From the NCBI RefSeq assembly GCF_014180685.1, contig NZ_JACEHF010000004.1:1-64000 (forward strand): 64,000 bases of DNA, in the 5' to 3' direction. The first letter of the stretch is position 1, and every line of letters begins with the position of its first letter. Below the pieces are notes generated by a model. That model saw only the letters and a list, made by a program, of their open reading frames with translations. It did not search any database and was not told the origin of the DNA. This document shows positions 55,082 to 62,714 of this stretch, piece by piece. The DNA is from Nocardioides pelophilus (GTDB taxonomy: Bacteria; Actinomycetota; Actinomycetes; Propionibacteriales; Nocardioidaceae). Position numbers and translations under genes: made by a program.

Positions 55082-56100
55082 AGGTCATCATCCCCACCCG
55101 CAACCGACCGACGTCGCTGCGGGGAGTCCTCGACTACTACGAGCGGTTCTACCCACGGGTCGACCTGCTGATCGCCGACGGCTCGGCACCTGAGTTCCAG
55201 GAGCGCAACCAGCAGGTCGCGGAGCAGAGCTCGCTGCAGGTCGACTACCGCAGCTTCGATGCGTCCATCTCGCTGTTCGACCGCCTGCTCGAGGTGCTCC
55301 ACGCGATCGACACCGAGTACGTCGTCATGGCTGCCGACGACGACTACCCGATCCTCGAGACCATGGAGCGGGCCCAGAAGCGCCTCCAGGAGAAGCCGGA
55401 CGCCATCTGCGCCGGGGGCCACCTGGTGCACCTGGGGATCACGAGCGCCGACGGCGGCATCGCCCGGCTCGACCCGGTCCGGCACATCATGGCCGACGAC
55501 GCCGGACGTCGGATGCGGATGTTCGGCGCCCTTCCGTTCACCACGACCTACGGCGTCGCGCGGCGCGAGCTCCTGATCCATCGCTACGAGTTCCTCAGCG
55601 GCTGGAGCATGCCGGGCTTCTTCGATCTCGCCGTGGGCCTGATGGACCTGTCCCGGGGCAAGTTCGTGGCGATCCCGGACCTCGGGTTCATCTGCACCCG
55701 CAACTTCGTCCACAGCTACTACCGCGCGGAGGAGCCGCTGGTCTACCTCCGCCGGGCCGCCGCGGTCCTCGAGCTACACGACCTGCTCCTCGAGCGCCTG
55801 TCCCACACCGACGACTACGACCCCGACCGTGCCGCCGACGTCGTGCGCTCGGTCATCGCGCGCCGGGTCGCGGCACTGGCAGGAGCTCCGCCGTACCGGA
55901 TCGTGGGGTTCACCGAGCGACCCCCCTTCAAGACGCCGATCGTCGAGGGCGCCCGGCAGCTGTTCGCCGACCTGTTCCACGCCGACACCGAGGTCCGCAC
56001 CAAGTACGGCGAGCGCCTGGCGTTCATCGCCGAACGACTCGGGGAGACCCTCGAGTCCTCCGACAACGCTGGGGAGGCTGGCACCTATGAATCCTGGTGA
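55078..56100 (+). CDS. GT-A family glycosyltransferase (TIGR00180-like)
   Basis: A 340-residue glycosyltransferase: MKVIIPTRNRPTSLRGVLDYY at the N-terminus, a DxD-like acidic motif AADDDYPIL near residue 84, and the extended acceptor region typical of TIGR00180-type enzymes (GFFDLAVGLMDLSRGKFVAIPDLGFICTRN). It is the only glycosyltransferase visible in the region and the best candidate for transferring the modified deoxysugar. GTG 55078 overlaps the sulfotransferase stop. Confidence 0.83.
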   Translation: MKVIIPTRNRPTSLRGVLDYYERFYPRVDLLIADGSAPEFQERNQQVAEQSSLQVDYRSFDASISLFDRLLEVLHAIDTEYVVMAADDDYPILETMERAQKRLQEKPDAICAGGHLVHLGITSADGGIARLDPVRHIMADDAGRRMRMFGALPFTTTYGVARRELLIHRYEFLSGWSMPGFFDLAVGLMDLSRGKFVAIPDLGFICTRNFVHSYYRAEEPLVYLRRAAAVLELHDLLLERLSHTDDYDPDRAADVVRSVIARRVAALAGAPPYRIVGFTERPPFKTPIVEGARQLFADLFHADTEVRTKYGERLAFIAERLGETLESSDNAGEAGTYESW

Positions 56101-56227
56101 CGTCCCGACCGAAGCGGTGGCCTCCGCAGAGTCCCCGCAGAACCTGCTGGAGGCGATCGGCTTCCGCCTCCACGTGTCGTTCCCCGACCTCCTCGCGATC
56201 GACCCGGAGGAGCGCGCCGAGGGCTGA
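56087..56227 (+). CDS. Small protein coupled to the glycosyltransferase, 46 aa
   Basis: ATG 56087 follows GGGGAGG at a good distance and overlaps the glycosyltransferase end by 14 bases. The 46-residue product (MNPGDVPTEAVASAESPQNLL... ending in FPDLLAIDPEERAEG) is acidic with a central amphipathic helix; no family is recognised. Position, ribosome site and coupled overlap argue that it is translated. It could be a partner or anchoring subunit of the glycosyltransferase. Confidence 0.6.
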   Translation: MNPGDVPTEAVASAESPQNLLEAIGFRLHVSFPDLLAIDPEERAEG

Positions 56228-56320
56228 CCTCAGCGGACTCGGCCGATCGCGGGTCGGGCAGGTGGCTCCGGTGCTAGGTTCGGCCGGTTGCTGCTGTTCC
56301 TCATGGGGAGGGAACCTTCG

Positions 56321-57946
56321 ATGGTTCTTCGTCGTTTGATCGTGCCTGTCGCGATCGTGGTCGGTCTGCTCACGGTCCCGACGTCCGCGCAGGCCGCGGA
56401 CCCGATCCCGGTGACGGTCAGGGTGACCGGCGCCCAGACCTACGGCGGCCTGCCCGCCTTCGCCGGGTCGACCGGCGTGGCCGGGCTGACCGTCACCGGT
56501 GTGACCTGCACCGGGTTGACGAGCGGCGTGGCCATCTCGCCCACGCTGAAGGCGCTGGGCTCCTACGCGATCGCCGGCGCGACCTGCAGCGGGGGCACGC
56601 TGTCCAACCCGGGCTACACGATCGCCGGCTACACCGGTGGCGCCTACGCCGTCTACCGAGCGCCGCTGAAGGTGACGGCACAGAACCGGACGAAGGTCTT
56701 CGGTGCGCCCAACCCGGCCCTCGGATACGCGATCACCGGCTACGTCAACGGCCAGGACTCCTCGGTCGTGGCCGGCGAACCGGCCCTGTCGACCACGGCG
56801 ACCGCGTCGTCCGACGCCGGGACGTACCCGATCACCGTCACTGCCGGGACGCTCGCCGTGCCGAGCAACAACTACTACCTCACCTACGCCGCCGGCACGT
56901 TGACCGTGTCACCGAAGCCGGTGGCCGTGACGGTGGGCGGCGTGCAGAACTACGGGGGCCAGCCCGTCTTCTCCGCCAAGACCTCGGTGGCCGGGGTGAC
57001 CGTCTCCGAGGTGGTCTGCACCGGCGCGCTGACCGGCCAGACGATCGCGCCGACGCTGCCCGCCGGCAGCTACGCCGTCGACCCGGCGACGTGCAGCGGT
57101 GGCGTGCTGTCGAGCACGAACTACGCGATCGGGTCCTACAAGTCGGCGTCGTTCCTCGTCTTCAAGGCCCCGTTGACCGTGACCGCCACCGACGCCAGTC
57201 GGGTCTACGGCTTCGCCAACCCGACGCTGGACTACACGCTGACGGGGTTCCAGAACGATGAGGACGCGTCGGACATCGGCGGTACGCCGACGCTGTCGAC
57301 GCCGGCGGTGGTCAAGAGCGACGCGGGGACCTATCCCATCGAGATCGCGGTCGGATCTCTGAGCTCGCCGAACTACCGCTTCGTGTTGCTGCCCGGAACG
57401 CTGACCGTCACCAAGAGGCAGCTGACCGTCCGGGCCGATCCGGCGACCCGGGCCTACGGCGCCGAGCCGCCCGCCTACACCGCGTCCTACACCGGCTTCC
57501 GCAACGGCGACACCGCGGCCGTCCTGGCCGGCGGGCCGGCTTTCAGCACTCCGGCGACGGCGACGTCCGATCCCGGCACCTACCCGCTGGACGTCGGGCA
57601 GGGCACGCTGGACTCGCCGAACTACTCGTTCGGCGGGTTCGTCAGCAGCACGCTCACGATCACGCCCGGTGTCGCCGACATCGCGACCACGAAGCTGGCG
57701 GGCGGCGTGCTGTCGGCGACGGTCACCTTCGGCACCAGCCGCACGCCCGTCGTCGGCTCGACGATCACCTTCACGATCGGCAACGGCGACAAGCCGGCGT
57801 GCACCGCGGTCACGGACGCGACCGGTCGGGCAGCGTGCAGCGTCTCCGGCTCGACCAAGCTCGCGATCCAGCTGAACGGCTACACCGCGAACTTCCCCGG
57901 CACCGCCGCACTGCTGCCCGGGAAGATGCACCAGGGCATCCTCTAG
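56321..57946 (+). CDS. Secreted protein with MBG-type repeats
   Basis: A 541-residue exported protein: signal peptide MVLRRLIVPVAIVVGLLTVPTSAQAA, then alternating modules. One type occurs twice (YGGLPAFAGSTGVAG near residue 38 and YGGQPVFSAKTSVAG near 208), each with a cysteine pair; the other, an MBG-like domain (VFGAPNPALGY, VYGFANPTLDY, AYGAEPPAYTA), occurs three times and ends in an NYxF strand. A final Ig-like domain has two cysteines. No membrane anchor or sorting motif is visible. MBG modules build surface or adhesive proteins. ATG 56321 has GGGAGG upstream. Confidence 0.8.
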   Translation: MVLRRLIVPVAIVVGLLTVPTSAQAADPIPVTVRVTGAQTYGGLPAFAGSTGVAGLTVTGVTCTGLTSGVAISPTLKALGSYAIAGATCSGGTLSNPGYTIAGYTGGAYAVYRAPLKVTAQNRTKVFGAPNPALGYAITGYVNGQDSSVVAGEPALSTTATASSDAGTYPITVTAGTLAVPSNNYYLTYAAGTLTVSPKPVAVTVGGVQNYGGQPVFSAKTSVAGVTVSEVVCTGALTGQTIAPTLPAGSYAVDPATCSGGVLSSTNYAIGSYKSASFLVFKAPLTVTATDASRVYGFANPTLDYTLTGFQNDEDASDIGGTPTLSTPAVVKSDAGTYPIEIAVGSLSSPNYRFVLLPGTLTVTKRQLTVRADPATRAYGAEPPAYTASYTGFRNGDTAAVLAGGPAFSTPATATSDPGTYPLDVGQGTLDSPNYSFGGFVSSTLTITPGVADIATTKLAGGVLSATVTFGTSRTPVVGSTITFTIGNGDKPACTAVTDATGRAACSVSGSTKLAIQLNGYTANFPGTAALLPGKMHQGIL

Positions 57947-57953
57947 CGGCGGT

Positions 57954-58853
57954 TCAGAGCGCCGTCGTACGTCCCAGCAGGTGCGGGGCACCCGACTTCG
58001 GGTTCACCAGCGCGAAGTCCCAGCCAGCGGCGTTGGGCTCGGTGCCGAACTGCGCCTTGCCCGGGAGGAAGATCGGCTTCTTGAAGCCGACCTCCACGCG
58101 GACCGCGTTGGGCAGCCGGTTCTCGAGAGCCGCGATGCAGCGCGCCTTGCTCCACATGCCGTGCGCGATGTGTCGCGGGAACCCGAGCGCCTTGGCCGTC
58201 AGCGGGTAGAGGTGGATCGGGTTGCGGTCGCCCGAGACGGCGCCGTACGTGCGGCCGAGGCTCTCCGGCAGGCTCCAGACCGGGCCCTTGGCCTCGATCG
58301 CGGTGAACGAGGTGCCCGGGTCGCCGTTCTCCTTGTCGCCCTTGCCGACCCGCAGGTACGTCGAGACCGACTCCCAGACCACCTCGTCACCCACGGTGCC
58401 GGTGACGTTCATGTCCCACGCGCGGCCCTTGGTGCTGTTGCGCAGGTTGTCGGCCGTGAGGGACAGGCTGACGGTCTCGCCGATCGCGACCGGACGGTGC
58501 TGGGTGATGGAGTTCTCCAGGTGCACCGAGCCGATCGCCGGGAACGGGAACGCCGCGTCGGTCATCAGCGCCATGTGCAGGGGGAACGCCAGCATGTGCA
58601 GGTAGGGGACCGGTGCGACGTCCTTGTTCGGGAAGCCGCAGACGGCCGCGTAGCGGTCGACCTCGGCCCGGGTGACCTGGACGTCCTCGCGGCGCAGCTC
58701 GAGGGCCGGCAGCTCGCGACCGGTCTTCTTCACGCCGGGCAGCAGGTTGACGCCGGGCACCACCGGGAGGGCCGCCTTGACCATGGTGCCCAGGCCGCCA
58801 CCTCCCTCGACCACGCGCACGGTCGGTGCGTCGTCGGCGGCCACGTCAGGCAC
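57954..58853 (-). CDS. MaoC-type (R)-hydratase, HtdX-like
   Basis: A 299-residue double-hotdog protein: an N-terminal half with VPYLHMLAFPLHMALM, and a C-terminal MaoC half with the catalytic D/H region YGAVSGDRNPIHLYPLTAKALGFPRHIAHGMW. It hydrates trans-2-enoyl thioesters to (R)-3-hydroxyacyl forms. Its start overlaps the end of the long FabG gene by eight bases, and a thiolase gene is divergent, the arrangement known from mycobacterial htdX-fabG4-fadA2 (Rv0241c-Rv0242c-Rv0243). It converges tightly (seven bases) with the MBG gene. Confidence 0.88.
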   Translation of the reverse strand: MPDVAADDAPTVRVVEGGGGLGTMVKAALPVVPGVNLLPGVKKTGRELPALELRREDVQVTRAEVDRYAAVCGFPNKDVAPVPYLHMLAFPLHMALMTDAAFPFPAIGSVHLENSITQHRPVAIGETVSLSLTADNLRNSTKGRAWDMNVTGTVGDEVVWESVSTYLRVGKGDKENGDPGTSFTAIEAKGPVWSLPESLGRTYGAVSGDRNPIHLYPLTAKALGFPRHIAHGMWSKARCIAALENRLPNAVRVEVGFKKPIFLPGKAQFGTEPNAAGWDFALVNPKSGAPHLLGRTTAL

Positions 58854-60189
58854 CCAGCATCATCTGGCCGCAGACCCGGACCACGTTGCCGTTGACCAGG
58901 CTCGAGGCCGGGTTGGCGTACCACGCGATGGTCTCGGCGACGTCGATCGGGAGACCGCCCTGGGACATCGCGTTGAGGCGCTGACCGACCTCACGGGTCG
59001 CGAACGGCACCGCGGCCGTCATCTGGGTGATGATGAAGCCGGGGGCGACGGCGTTGATCGTGATGTCCTTGAGCTCGTCGGCCAGCGAGTCGACGAGACC
59101 GATCACGCCGGCCTTGGAGGCGGCGTAGTTGGTCTGGCCCACGTTGCCGGCGATGCCGGCGATGCTCGCGACGCCGATGATCGAGCCGCCCTTGTTGACG
59201 ACTCCCTGGTCGAGCAGCTCACGGGTGATCCGCTCCGGAGCGGTCAGGTTGACGCCGAGCACCTGTGCCCACCGGTCGCCCTTGTCACTGGGCGCCATGT
59301 TCGCGAGCTTGCGGTCGCGGGTGATGCCGGCGTTGTGCACGACCACGTCGACGCCGCCGTGCTTCTCCTTCAGGTGGTAGGCGATCCGCTGGGGAGCGTC
59401 GTCACTGCTGATGTCGAGGGTCAGCCAGTCGCCGTCCAGCTCCTTCATCAGGGCCTGGAGCTCGCTGGCGGCCTGCGGGACGTCAAGGCCGACCACGGTC
59501 GCGCCGTCGCGGTGCAGGGTCCGGGCGATCGCCTCGCCGATGCCACGGCTGGCGCCGGTCACCAGGGCGACCCGGCCGGCCAGCGGCCGCAGCTGGTCGG
59601 CCACCTCGGTGACCTTGCCCTTGCCGTGGGCGCCGATCCGCACGACCTGCCCCGAGACGTAGGCCGACTTGGGGGAGAGGAGGAACCCGAGGGTGCTGGT
59701 GACACCGGCCTCCGCGCCCTCGGCGACGTAGACCAGCTGGACGGTGCCGCCCTTGCCGATCTCCTTGCCGAGGCTGCGGGTGAAGCCCTCGAGGGCACGC
59801 TGGGCGACGCGCTCGGAGCCCGAGGTGAGCTCGGGCGGGGTGCCGAGGACGACGACGCGGGCGCAGCTGTCGAGGCTCCGCAGCACGGGGGTGAAGAAGT
59901 CGCGCAGCGCGATCAGCTCGGCGGAGCTCTTGAGGCCGGTCGCGTCGAAGACGATGCCCTTGAACCGCTCGCCGTCGCCGGCGGACGTGGCGGACGCGAT
60001 GCCGAGCAGGTCGAGCAGTCCGGTCAGCGACTCGGCGAGCCGGCCGGTGCCGCCCACCAGCACGGTCCCGTCGACCAGCGGATCGCCCGCGGTGTAGCGG
60101 TCGAGCTTGGTCGGGTTGGGGAGCCCGAGGTTCTTGACCAGCAACTTGCCGATCGGGGACGTGACGAAGCCCTGGTACTTGTCGCTCAT
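58846..60189 (-). CDS. High-molecular-weight 3-oxoacyl-(ACP/CoA) reductase, FabG4-like
   Basis: A 447-residue reductase, nearly twice the usual FabG length. The C-terminal half is a standard short-chain dehydrogenase ([19 protein letters not shown] near residue 206, HNAGITRD, catalytic Ser and YAASKAG); the N-terminal half is a degenerate Rossmann domain, as in Mycobacterium FabG4, which uses NADH and acyl-CoA. It works between the MaoC hydratase and the thiolase in acyl chain elongation or degradation. ATG 60189 is followed upstream by the divergent promoter with a TetR-type site. Confidence 0.92.
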   Translation of the reverse strand: MSDKYQGFVTSPIGKLLVKNLGLPNPTKLDRYTAGDPLVDGTVLVGGTGRLAESLTGLLDLLGIASATSAGDGERFKGIVFDATGLKSSAELIALRDFFTPVLRSLDSCARVVVLGTPPELTSGSERVAQRALEGFTRSLGKEIGKGGTVQLVYVAEGAEAGVTSTLGFLLSPKSAYVSGQVVRIGAHGKGKVTEVADQLRPLAGRVALVTGASRGIGEAIARTLHRDGATVVGLDVPQAASELQALMKELDGDWLTLDISSDDAPQRIAYHLKEKHGGVDVVVHNAGITRDRKLANMAPSDKGDRWAQVLGVNLTAPERITRELLDQGVVNKGGSIIGVASIAGIAGNVGQTNYAASKAGVIGLVDSLADELKDITINAVAPGFIITQMTAAVPFATREVGQRLNAMSQGGLPIDVAETIAWYANPASSLVNGNVVRVCGQMMLGA

Positions 60190-60263
60190 GATGGTGCGTT
60201 GCCTCCGCAGCGTTGAATCTAGGTCCACGGGCCGGGCCCGCTCACGGTCTATGTAACTAGATG

Positions 60264-60281
60264 TGTAACTCTGAGTCCACA
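60264..60281. promoter_or_regulatory. Probable TetR operator between fabG4-like and thiolase genes
   Basis: TGTAACTCTGAGTCCACA shares the core TGYAACTCYGAGT with the perfect palindrome in front of the TetR gene (62678-62694). It sits centrally in the 152-base divergent region, where it can control both genes. A related half-site, ATGTAACTAG, lies just to its left at 60251. Confidence 0.6.
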
Positions 60282-60341
60282 TTTCGTGACTTGGCCCTCA
60301 AACGGTTCTCTCGACGGGCCTGAAGCCTGAGGATAGGAAAC

Positions 60342-61634
60342 ATGGCTGACTCTCCTAATGCATCGGTACGCCGCGCTGCGGTCATCGGCGGCAACCGCAT
60401 CCCCTTCGCCCGCTCCAACGGGGCCTACTCCACCGCCTCCAACCAGGAGATGCTGACCGCCGCGCTCGACGGCCTGGTGACGCGCTTCGGGCTGGAGGGT
60501 GAACGCATCGGCGAGGTCGCCGGTGGCGCCGTGCTCAAGCACAGCCGCGACTTCAACCTGGTCCGCGAGTCGGTGCTGGGCACCAAGCTCGCCCCCGAGA
60601 CCGCGGCGGTCGACCTCCAGCAGGCGTGCGGCACCGGCCTCCAGGCGATCAACTACGTCGCCAACAAGATCAAGCTCGGTCAGCTCGAGTCGGGCATCGG
60701 CGGCGGTGTCGACACCACCTCCGACGCCCCGATCGCGATCTCCGAGAAGCTGCGCAAGAAGCTCATCCAGCTCAACAACGCACGCTCGGCCAAGGACCGC
60801 CTCGCGATCCTGGCCACGATCCGCCCCGGCGACATCGGGCTGGCGATCCCCTCCAACGGCGAGCCGCGCACCCGGCTGTCGATGGGCGACCACCAGGCGC
60901 TCACCGCGCTGGAGTGGCAGATCACCCGTGAGGCGCAGGACGAGCTCGCGGTGACCTCGCACCACAACCTCGCCCGGTCCTACGAGGAGGGCTGGCAGGA
61001 CGACCTGATCACGCCGTTCCGTGGCCTCGAGCGCGACAACAACCTGCGCGCCGACTCCTCGTTCGAGAAGCTCTCCACGCTCAAGCCGGTCTTCGGCAAG
61101 GGCGAAGCGGCCACCATGACCGCCGGCAACTCGACCCCGCTGACCGACGGCGCCTCCGCGGTGCTGCTGTCCTCGGAGGAGTGGGCCGAGGCGCACGGGC
61201 TGACCCCGCTGGCCTACTTCGTCGACTCCGAGGTCGCTGCTGTCGACTTCGTCAACGGTCACGAGGGCCTGCTGATGGCGCCGGCGTACGCCGTCCCGCG
61301 GATGCTCGCCCGCCACGGCCTCACCCTGCAGGACTTCGACTTCTACGAGATCCACGAGGCGTTCGCCTCGCAGGTCCTGGCGACCCTCGCCGCGTGGGAG
61401 AGCCCGGTGTTCTGCAAGGAGCGCCTCGGTCTCGACGCGCCGCTCGGCTCGATCGACCGCAGCAAGCTGAACGTCAAGGGCTCCTCGCTCGCCGCGGGCC
61501 ACCCGTTCTCCGCGACCGGCGGCCGGATCGTCGCGAACACCGCGAAGCTGCTCGCCGAGAAGGGCTCGGGCCGGGCCCTGATCTCGGTCTGCGCCGCGGG
61601 CGGCCAGGGCGTCGTCGCGATCATGGAGCGCTGA
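60342..61634 (+). CDS. Acetyl-CoA C-acyltransferase (thiolase, FadA2/FadI-like)
   Basis: A 430-residue thiolase of fatty acid beta-oxidation or reverse chain elongation. The catalytic residues are in place: C96 in QQACGTGLQ, H387 in AGHPFSATGGR and C417 in SVCAAGGQG. It is a complete protein with a normal length. ATG 60342 follows AGGATAGGA. Divergent from the FabG4-like gene and sharing its TetR-type operator. A perfect hairpin terminator lies 19 bases after the stop. Confidence 0.94.
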   Translation: MADSPNASVRRAAVIGGNRIPFARSNGAYSTASNQEMLTAALDGLVTRFGLEGERIGEVAGGAVLKHSRDFNLVRESVLGTKLAPETAAVDLQQACGTGLQAINYVANKIKLGQLESGIGGGVDTTSDAPIAISEKLRKKLIQLNNARSAKDRLAILATIRPGDIGLAIPSNGEPRTRLSMGDHQALTALEWQITREAQDELAVTSHHNLARSYEEGWQDDLITPFRGLERDNNLRADSSFEKLSTLKPVFGKGEAATMTAGNSTPLTDGASAVLLSSEEWAEAHGLTPLAYFVDSEVAAVDFVNGHEGLLMAPAYAVPRMLARHGLTLQDFDFYEIHEAFASQVLATLAAWESPVFCKERLGLDAPLGSIDRSKLNVKGSSLAAGHPFSATGGRIVANTAKLLAEKGSGRALISVCAAGGQGVVAIMER

Positions 61635-61652
61635 CACCAGCCACGACCGCAC

Positions 61653-61683
61653 AGGCCGCCCCGGACGTCGTCCGGGGCGGCCT
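61653..61683 (+). terminator. Terminator after the thiolase gene
   Basis: A perfect 14-bp inverted repeat (AGGCCGCCCCGGAC / GTCCGGGGCGGCCT) with the loop GTC, followed by GTTCCGTT. Confidence 0.8.
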
Positions 61684-61703
61684 GTTCCGTTGGACGACGG
61701 CCG

Positions 61704-61950
61704 TTGGTCGAGGAGGTCGCGCAGCGACCGTCTGCCTGGTTGGTCGAGGAGGTCGCGCAGCGACGGTCTGCCTGGTTGGTTCGAGGAGGTCGTGCAGCGA
61801 CCGTCCGCCTCGTTGGTCGAGGAGGTCGCGCAGCGACCGTCTGCCTGGTTGGTCGAGGAGGTCGCGCAGCGACCGTCTGCCTGGTTGGTCGAGGAGGTCG
61901 CGCAGCGACCGTCTGCCTGGTTGGTCGAGGAGGTCGCGCAGCGACCGTCA
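61704..61950. repeat. Seven-copy 36-nt tandem repeat
   Basis: The unit TTGGTCGAGGAGGTCGCGCA... of 36 bases occurs seven times head to tail (starts 61704, 61740, 61776, 61813, 61849, 61885, 61921; the third copy has one extra base and the last is cut at 30). Copies differ at only a few positions. Each contains the inverted repeat GGTCGC-GCA-GCGACC, so every copy can form a short hairpin. There are no unique spacers. It lies between the thiolase terminator and the end of the TetR gene; the open frames across it are a by-product of the multiple-of-three unit. Confidence 0.9.
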
Positions 61951-61956
61951 CGAGAC

Positions 61957-62658
61957 CTACGACGCCCGGGCTCCGCGGGTCACCAGCGCCAGCGCCGACG
62001 ACACGACGTAGTCGCGCACCTGCGCCGCCGAGATCTGGCTCACGGTCGGGACGCCCGGGGCGGACTCGGTGACGAGGATGCCGAGCCGCGCGAGCTGGAG
62101 GGCGCCGAGCCCGCTGGCGTACATCGTGTTGGCCAGCAGCACCGGGTCGCCGTTGACGCTGAAGTCGCCGGAGTCGATCCCGTCGACCAGCACCTGCGAC
62201 AGGATGGTCATGCACGACGTGATGCCCCGACCCAGCCGGAACAGCGCGCCCTCGGAGATCTCGTCGAGCAGCTCGTCGCCGGGACGCACCATCAGCGACT
62301 GGGCGCAGTCGACGAACGCCGGATGGGCGACGCCGTAGTCGACGAAGGCGCCGACCACCGAGGCCAGTCGCGTCGGAGCGTCCGTGCTCGCGTCGGCCGC
62401 GGTGCGCATCGCGTCGTGCAGCTCGTCGAGGTAGCCGACCAGGGTGAGCGCGAAGAGCTCCTCCTTGCCGGTGAAGTGCCGGTAGACGATCGCGCGGTTG
62501 ATCCCCACGGCGCCGGCGATCTCCTCGATCTGGACGTCACGGACCCCGCGGGAGTCGAAGAGCTCCCGGGTCGCGGCGATGATCTGCTCCTTGCGGGCAC
62601 GCCGCCGCGCGGCCGCAGCCCTGCGGCGTCCGTCGTTCTCGGGTGCCCGGGTCGCCAT
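61957..62658 (-). CDS. TetR-family regulator of the fatty acid genes
   Basis: A 233-residue repressor with a typical N-terminal helix-turn-helix (QIEEIAGAVGINRAIVYRHFTGKEELF, residues 42-68) preceded by an Arg-rich arm, and an all-helical ligand domain. ATG 62658 follows the autoregulatory palindrome by 20 bases. The same core sequence occurs in the fabG4-like/thiolase promoter, so the regulator probably responds to an acyl-CoA and controls those genes (inference). The frame is open further upstream, antisense to the ligase, without conserved sequence. Confidence 0.88.
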   Translation of the reverse strand: MATRAPENDGRRRAAAARRRARKEQIIAATRELFDSRGVRDVQIEEIAGAVGINRAIVYRHFTGKEELFALTLVGYLDELHDAMRTAADASTDAPTRLASVVGAFVDYGVAHPAFVDCAQSLMVRPGDELLDEISEGALFRLGRGITSCMTILSQVLVDGIDSGDFSVNGDPVLLANTMYASGLGALQLARLGILVTESAPGVPTVSQISAAQVRDYVVSSALALVTRGARAS

Positions 62659-62677
62659 GGGGAAACTGTACGGGACG

Positions 62678-62694
62678 TGCAACTCCGAGTTGCA
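62678..62694. promoter_or_regulatory. Palindromic operator in front of the TetR gene
   Basis: TGCAACTCCGAGTTGCA is a perfect 8-bp inverted repeat around one central base, 20 bases from the TetR ATG. Its core recurs at 60264-60281. Confidence 0.7.
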
Positions 62695-62714
62695 ACATCT
62701 GTGACGCGTCCGAC

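Noticed and set aside
61704-61950. 36-nt repeats as a CRISPR array
   Set aside because: The copies are contiguous, with no unique spacers and no cas genes nearby; it is a simple tandem repeat.
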